Assembly (NCBI GenBank): GCA_016187365.1
Contig: JACPJX010000006.1
Coordinates: forward strand, 1-16,412
Direction: 5' to 3'
Source: Candidatus Aenigmatarchaeota archaeon
Lineage (GTDB): Archaea; Aenigmatarchaeota; Aenigmatarchaeia; GW2011-AR5
Length of the DNA: 16,412 bases
Shown here: in pieces, positions 13,532 through 16,412 of the stretch
Numbering within the stretch: position 1 is the first letter of the stretch
Layout: the number at the start of each line of letters is the position of its first letter
Translations under genes and position numbers: made by a program
The notes under the pieces: model-generated
Told to the model about the DNA's origin: nothing
Seen by the model: only the letters and a program-made list of their open reading frames with translations
Database searches by the model: none

Positions 13532-13860
13532 ATCAGGCTGTACTGCCTTAAAATTTCCGCCACGCCATCCCCAGTTCCCCTGCATATCACTTCATACGGA
13601 GTTTCCCGGCCAGATTTTCGGTTCGCCATACAAATATCAATCATATACAAAAGAGCGCTTCTCTTTTCATCCAGATGACTGAAAAGCGCTACTTCCCCGG
13701 AGCCGTCGGTGAAAACAACGGAAGGCGGACTGCCTCTCTCGCAGCTGAAGGTCCATCGTATGTCTATGTACCCGCTTTCAGTTGAAAATGTTATCAGGCC
13801 TTTATAGGTTTTGTCCCTGAGCACTTCAGATGTTTCGCCCTTCATGTAACATTTTGGCAT
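13528..13860 (-). CDS. Hypothetical 110-aa protein
   Basis: A soluble protein of alternating beta-rich sequence (YKGLITFSTESGYIDIRWTFSCERG, PPSVVFTDGSGEVALFSHLDEKRSALLYMIDICMANRK) and a short helical end (GDGVAEILRQYSLI). No family is recognised. The context strand-turn-strand with a DGSGEVALF hairpin could be a small beta-sandwich or ligand-binding fold, but this is impression only. The ATG at 13860 is preferred over 13845 because the TATA sequence in the left terminal repeat of the adjacent palindromic element (13882-13887, minus strand TATAAG) lies 25 nt upstream. It overlaps the pepA stop tail-to-tail by 4 bp. Confidence 0.65.
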   Translation of the reverse strand: MPKCYMKGETSEVLRDKTYKGLITFSTESGYIDIRWTFSCERGSPPSVVFTDGSGEVALFSHLDEKRSALLYMIDICMANRKSGRETPYEVICRGTGDGVAEILRQYSLI

Positions 13861-13879
13861 CCCGCATCATCACAAGAAA

Positions 13880-13889
13880 CTCTTATAGT
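13880..13889 (-). promoter_or_regulatory. Left terminal inverted repeat of the palindromic element, doubling as a TATA box
   Basis: Minus strand ACTATAAGAG. Its TATAAG is centred 25 nt from the ATG at 13860. Perfect inverted match to 14029-14038. Confidence 0.6.
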
Positions 13890-14028
13890 GAAACAAGTAA
13901 ATAAAGAAGATATGATTTACTTGTTTCACATATGCTCAAAGAACTGAAAGTTCTTTGGCATGTCAAAAACCTATGGTTTTTGCACATAGTCAGCAAAGAA
14001 ACTAATATCCTGATTGTTTCTTTGCATG

Positions 14029-14038
14029 ACTATAAGAG
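14029..14038 (+). promoter_or_regulatory. Right terminal inverted repeat of the palindromic element, doubling as a TATA box
   Basis: ACTATAAGAG, with TATAAG centred 25 nt upstream of the ATG at 14059. It mirrors the left end of the element. Confidence 0.55.
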
Positions 14039-14058
14039 CTAAAAATATAAGGTTTATC

Positions 14059-14151
14059 ATGCAGGACAAGCAGGAGACATTCGAGCGCCGGAAGAAGAAA
14101 GGGCGGCGGGCATACAGGAAAGGCATCGGCAAACGAATCGTTCTTAAATAA
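14059..14151 (+). CDS. 30-aa very basic peptide
   Basis: Encodes 30 residues, MQDKQETFERRKKKGRRAYRKGIGKRIVLK, with more than a third Lys or Arg and a compact Gly-Ile-Gly-Lys end. The composition is like a tiny ribosomal or nucleic-acid-binding protein, but it does not match aL41e as I know it. Support comes from the well-placed TATA box 25 nt upstream (14031-14036), and from the TATA box of the next gene overlapping its 3' end, which leaves no waste sequence. It is short enough that chance cannot be excluded. Confidence 0.45.
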   Translation: MQDKQETFERRKKKGRRAYRKGIGKRIVLK

Positions 14152-14152
14152 T
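14143..14152 (+). promoter_or_regulatory. TATA box of the PfpI-like gene
   Basis: CTTAAATAAT, about 25 nt upstream of the ATG at 14172, overlapping the stop of the 30-aa frame. No ribosome binding site between, so a leaderless message is expected. Confidence 0.5.
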
Positions 14153-14171
14153 TTCACTCATAAGTAATATA

Positions 14172-14708
14172 ATGGAGCTTGAAGGGAAGAAAGTGCTCAT
14201 TCTTTGCGCCGAAAATTTCCAGGACATGGAGCTGATGTACCCTTATTACAGGCTGATTGAGGAAGGCGCGGACGTTTTCATCGCAGGGATCAAGGACGGC
14301 GAATACAAGGGCAAGCACGGGTATCCTGTCGAGACCCATGGCAGCATAAGCGATTACAACCCGAAGGAATGCGACGCCGTCATCATCCCGGGCGGCTGGG
14401 CGCCTGACAAACTGAGGCGCAGCAAGGAAGTCCTGAATTTCGTGCGCGCGATGGACGAGGAAGGCAGGATAGTTGCCGCGATATGCCACGGCCCATGGGT
14501 CCTGGTAAGTGCAGGCATCCTCAACGGAAGGCGCGTGACGTGCTCCGAAGGGGTAAAGGACGACGTTGTCAACGCGGGCGGCGAGTACCATGACGAACCC
14601 GTGATAGTCGACGGGAACATAGTGACGTCACGCACGCCGGACGACCTGCCGGAATTCTGCCGGGCCGTCATAGGCCTGCTGCAGATAAAGAGGGTCGAGG
14701 CTGAATAA
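14172..14708 (+). CDS. pfpI: DJ-1/PfpI-family protein (protease/deglycase type)
   Basis: A 178-aa class I glutamine amidotransferase-like protein of the PfpI branch. It has the N-terminal KKVLILCAENFQDMEL with the conserved acidic residue E14, a VIIPGGWAPDKLR loop, and the nucleophile elbow AAICHGPWVL with C105-H106. The C-terminal VTSRTPDDLPEFCRAVIGLL is characteristic of PfpI. Members are described as intracellular peptidases or as protein/nucleotide deglycases that repair methylglyoxal adducts, and which activity applies here cannot be told. The catalytic Cys-His and the Glu are intact. It is flanked by its own TATA box and by that of the next gene. Confidence 0.92.
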   Translation: MELEGKKVLILCAENFQDMELMYPYYRLIEEGADVFIAGIKDGEYKGKHGYPVETHGSISDYNPKECDAVIIPGGWAPDKLRRSKEVLNFVRAMDEEGRIVAAICHGPWVLVSAGILNGRRVTCSEGVKDDVVNAGGEYHDEPVIVDGNIVTSRTPDDLPEFCRAVIGLLQIKRVEAE

Positions 14709-14730
14709 ACTTTCTATTCTTTTCAAATCT

Positions 14731-14737
14731 TATAAAT
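14731..14737 (+). promoter_or_regulatory. TATA box of the MBL-fold gene
   Basis: TATAAAT at 25 nt before the ATG at 14758, a clear leaderless promoter. Confidence 0.6.
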
Positions 14738-14757
14738 GTTCGCGACATATTTCCTGC

Positions 14758-15363
14758 ATGACTGTCATAAAGGAAATAATGAAGGACGTCTGGTCGTGGC
14801 ACCTTTACAACGACATAAAGGGGATGGACTTCAACGGTTTTATCGCAAAAACCGCCAGGAACGAGCATATTGCAATAGACCCGGCTACATTCACCGACAT
14901 AAATTCGCTGAAGAAGTTCAAGGTCAAAGCCGTCATCCTGACGAATGCCGACCACGAGCGGGATGCGAAGAAGTTCAGGGAGTTTTTCCAGTGTAAGATA
15001 CTGATAAACGAGAAGGACGCCCCGCTGCTGGAGAACGTGAAGGCGGACGGGACGTTCAGGAACGGCGACGTCGTGCACGGGATGCGCATCGTCGAGGTGC
15101 CTGACAACAAGACGCCGGGCGAATCGGCGCTCCTGTGGAACCGCATCCTGTTCGCCGGCGACGCTGTAGTCGGAAAGCCCATGTGGAAGCTGAACCTGCT
15201 GGCGGACGACAAGTATGCGGACGTGCAGAAGGCCATGGAAGGCATAAAGGTGCTTTACAACCTGGACTACGACACCATGCTGGTCGGCGGCGGCGAGCAC
15301 CCGCGCGAGAGGGGCAAGGAATACCTTCTGGATTTCTTCAGGAGGCATGGAATTAATGCTTAA
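14758..15363 (+). CDS. Metallo-beta-lactamase-fold protein with degenerate metal motif
   Basis: A 201-aa protein with the strand order of the MBL fold: early beta strands, VKAVILTNADHERDAKKFREFF where HxHxDH is expected, then CKILINEKDAPLLE, a late ETPGESALLWNRILFAGDAVVG strand-loop (the Asp of the GDxxF/GDA motif) and YDTMLVGGGEHPRERGKEYL. The first two histidines of HxHxDH are replaced (TNADHERD), so the canonical first zinc site is missing although DH, GD and the late GEH remain. I recall bacterial proteins with the same LTNADHxRDA variant, so this may be a non-canonical or non-enzymatic subgroup. The gene converges on archease across a hairpin-rich gap. Confidence 0.75.
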   Translation: MTVIKEIMKDVWSWHLYNDIKGMDFNGFIAKTARNEHIAIDPATFTDINSLKKFKVKAVILTNADHERDAKKFREFFQCKILINEKDAPLLENVKADGTFRNGDVVHGMRIVEVPDNKTPGESALLWNRILFAGDAVVGKPMWKLNLLADDKYADVQKAMEGIKVLYNLDYDTMLVGGGEHPRERGKEYLLDFFRRHGINA

Positions 15364-15431
15364 ATAAGTTTTCGGAGTAGTAATTGGAGGGTAATGCACC
15401 TTTGCAGAATTCCATATGAAGTAAGAGTCAT

Positions 15432-15501
15432 TGGCGCCAGAGGCGCCATTTTGCTTCAGGAAAATTCCCAAAAGGAAATCTTTTTGGGATGTCAGACATC
15501 C
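15432..15501. terminator. Three consecutive hairpins between convergent genes
   Basis: TGGCGCC-AGA-GGCGCCA (15432-15448), TCCCAAAA with TTTTGGGA (15466-15473 and 15482-15489), and GGATGTC-A-GACATCC (15487-15501). The last covers the archease stop codon (15492-15494). They lie in the tail-to-tail gap and may mark 3' ends for both transcripts. The rest of 15364-15431 holds nothing I recognise. Confidence 0.5.
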
Positions 15502-15908
15502 AGCACAACCCGCGCCTTCCATTTCCCGTTTTTTTTGACATCAAACATGTGCATCGTCACGGCCTTCACGTCAACCAGCATCTCGTGCTTCTTCATGTCG
15601 AGCTTCTCGCCTGACATCTCTCCTGATAAAGAGGTTTCCGTGACCTTGAGCTTGAATTTGCTGAAAACCATGATTTTAGAATCCTTCAGGAATATAAGCT
15701 CTTCAAGGAATGCGTAAAGCAGCTTTTCAACATTTTCAGCTTTCAACGAAAGTTTTTTCCTGACTTTAGGCTTTATAGTCCTCAAATCTTTAACCATTGT
15801 CGAGGTCATGGCCTCCGCGGCCGAAACAAACATCTCCTCAAGCGTCCTGCCTTTCGACTCGAACGCCACGTCAGCAAGCGACACGCCTTCAAGGAACTTG
15901 TATGTCAT
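15492..15908 (-). CDS. Archease (RtcB ligase-activating protein)
   Basis: A 138-aa protein of the archease family: N-terminal YKFLEGVSLADVAFESKGRTLEEMF, middle EKLLYAFLEELIFLKDS, and C-terminal KKHEMLVDVKAVTMHMFDVKKNGKWKARVVLDV, the strongly conserved end of the family. Archease activates the tRNA ligase RtcB in tRNA splicing and RNA repair by helping form the guanylated ligase. The conserved EHTADV near the N-terminus reads EGVSLADV here, so the His is lost and two residues are added while the acidic Asp is kept. The ATG at 15908 fits the family N-terminus and a TATA box at 15931-15938. The longer upstream frame overlaps asd and is rejected. No rtcB is visible. Confidence 0.9.
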   Translation of the reverse strand: MTYKFLEGVSLADVAFESKGRTLEEMFVSAAEAMTSTMVKDLRTIKPKVRKKLSLKAENVEKLLYAFLEELIFLKDSKIMVFSKFKLKVTETSLSGEMSGEKLDMKKHEMLVDVKAVTMHMFDVKKNGKWKARVVLDV

Positions 15909-15911
15909 ATG

Positions 15912-15923
15912 TTTTAATAAAAT
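15912..15923 (+). promoter_or_regulatory. TATA region of asd
   Basis: TTTTAATAAAAT, centred about 24 nt upstream of the ATG at 15941. It lies almost on the start of the divergent archease gene. Confidence 0.5.
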
Positions 15924-15930
15924 TGCGCAG

Positions 15931-15938
15931 TTATATAA
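15931..15938 (-). promoter_or_regulatory. TATA box of the archease gene
   Basis: Minus strand CTTATATAA-like box (15931-15938), about 26 nt from the ATG at 15908 and only 2 nt from the asd start codon. Confidence 0.5.
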
Positions 15939-15940
15939 GT

Positions 15941-16412
15941 ATGAAAAAATTAAGAACCGGAATATTGGGGGCAACGGGCTCAGCCGGCATGGAATTTGTG
16001 AACGCCCTATATGACCATCCGTGGTTTGAGGTAGGAAACTTGTACGCTTCGGAAAAAAATGCCGGAAAACCTTTCTTTGCGGCCACGACTTTTGATACCA
16101 GCCATCTTCCGGAAGAAATAAGATCCAGAGAAGTCGGGAACATAGACGAAATCGGTTCCGACCATGATATTCTATGCTCGTCCCTGCCTTCCGATATCGC
16201 AAGAAACGTGGAAGGCGAGTGCGCAAGACATACTCCTGTCATAAGCACAACATCGGCCTACAGATACGAAAGCGATGTACCGATTATTATAACAGAAATA
16301 AACTCAGAGCATTACAGACTTATCGAGGCCCAAAGAAGAAGGGGATGGAACGGGTGGGTTGCTCCCGGGCCTAACTGCACAACTGTGGGGCTTGTCATGT
16401 CCCTTCACCCCT
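15941..16412 (+). CDS. asd: Aspartate-semialdehyde dehydrogenase (5' part, runs off the window)
   Basis: The first 157 codons of the archaeal/fungal-type enzyme. The NADP-binding loop GILGATGSAGM is at residues 7-17, followed by NALYDHPWFEVGNLYASEKNAGKPF, LCSSLPSDIARNVE, VISTTSAYRYESDVPIIITEIN and PGPNCTT with the catalytic Cys at 146. It reduces aspartyl phosphate to aspartate semialdehyde, the branch point to lysine, threonine and methionine, implying that at least part of this pathway is kept. The start is set by the family N-terminus and the TATA box at 15912-15923. The 3' end is outside the window. Confidence 0.93.
   Translation, partial: MKKLRTGILGATGSAGMEFVNALYDHPWFEVGNLYASEKNAGKPFFAATTFDTSHLPEEIRSREVGNIDEIGSDHDILCSSLPSDIARNVEGECARHTPVISTTSAYRYESDVPIIITEINSEHYRLIEAQRRRGWNGWVAPGPNCTTVGLVMSLHP

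Larger units (their letters stand above)
13880..14038. repeat. Four-hairpin palindromic element (long copy of a repeat family)
   Basis: A 159-bp intergenic element with 10-bp perfect terminal inverted repeats (CTCTTATAGT / ACTATAAGAG) and four hairpins in series. (1) GTGAAACAAGTAAAT 13888-13902 with 13915-13929, a perfect 15-bp stem. (2) 13932-13945 with 13949-13961, CAAAGAACT stem, GAA loop, one bulge. (3) CAAAAACC 13964-13971 with 13975-13982, TAT loop, outer ATGT/ACAT pairing. (4) 13986-14002 with 14016-14033, whose two arms are exact reverse complements of the arms of hairpin A at 10736-10782. Hairpin 1 resembles hairpin B there. It has no coding potential. Confidence 0.85.

Noticed and set aside
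10735..14038. CRISPR array suggested by repeated related hairpins
   Set aside because: The units differ in length and sequence, there are no equal spacers, and no cas genes are present. They are serial hairpins of a palindromic element.
13880..14038. tRNA or cloverleaf RNA gene
   Set aside because: The stems are far longer than tRNA arms, there is no T-loop or anticodon pattern, and the nearest promoters face outward.
14668..15522. 284-codon minus-strand frame opposite the MBL-fold gene
   Set aside because: The plus strand has clear MBL-fold motifs and a good TATA box. The minus frame has no family resemblance and crosses the convergent gap.
15394..15717. Plus-strand 107-codon frame across the convergent gap
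   Set aside because: It is mostly antisense to archease, whose conserved C-terminus is unambiguous.
15909..16226. Extended N-terminus of archease on the minus strand
   Set aside because: It overlaps the conserved N-terminus of asd and both promoters. Archease homology begins at the ATG at 15908.

Overview
The window is archaeal. The genes are Mre11-Rad50, an XPD-type Fe-S helicase, SepF, a histone-fold protein, archease, a rhodanese-less ThiI and an archaeal-type aspartate-semialdehyde dehydrogenase. Isoleucine is mostly ATA and arginine mostly AGG/AGA. Many start codons sit about 25 nt after a TATA-like box with no room for a leader, which is the pattern of archaeal leaderless transcription. 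Very tight packing, a short Rad50, very small chromatin proteins and an RNase HIII-type enzyme suggest a small-genome (perhaps DPANN-like) lineage, but nothing here fixes the phylum.

Layout. 1-716: AT-rich accessory segment with an open frame running off the left edge and a DUF4258/DUF2283 pair (toxin-antitoxin-like) lying between two imperfect 32-bp direct repeats. 718-3884: mre11-rad50 operon with ATGA overlap. 3878-5050 (minus): a secreted Pro-Val-rich protein, a 37-aa zinc ribbon and a small basic protein. 5097-6515: RNase HIII-like enzyme and a conserved unknown. 6517-7620: a second tiny zinc ribbon (minus), then sepF, a half-length SWIB-like protein and a 56-aa histone-fold protein whose leader carries a perfect 17-bp palindrome. 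7649-10715: a possible GT-A glycosyltransferase, an AT-rich GNAT acetyltransferase and the XPD-like helicase. 10846-13531: thiI (minus) and pepA (plus), divergent. 13528-15363: small unknown genes, a DJ-1/PfpI protein and a degenerate metallo-beta-lactamase-fold protein. 15492-16412: archease (minus) divergent from a partial asd.

The least explained structure is a pair of related intergenic elements built from serial hairpins, at 10735-10830 (two hairpins) and 13880-14038 (four hairpins). They share an 18-nt and a 17-nt hairpin arm exactly, in opposite orientation and with diverged loops, and similar ends (TATAGT...ACTATA). In the longer copy the 10-bp terminal inverted repeats each contain an outward-facing TATA box placed 25 nt from a start codon. 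It therefore looks like a non-autonomous, MITE-like palindromic element that also serves as a divergent promoter.

Functionally the window is mostly DNA repair and replication (Mre11-Rad50, XPD, RNase HIII), chromatin and division (histone fold, SWIB-like, SepF), tRNA metabolism (ThiI, archease), proteolysis or protein repair (PepA, PfpI/DJ-1) and amino-acid biosynthesis (Asd). Every stretch longer than 300 bases carries a gene.
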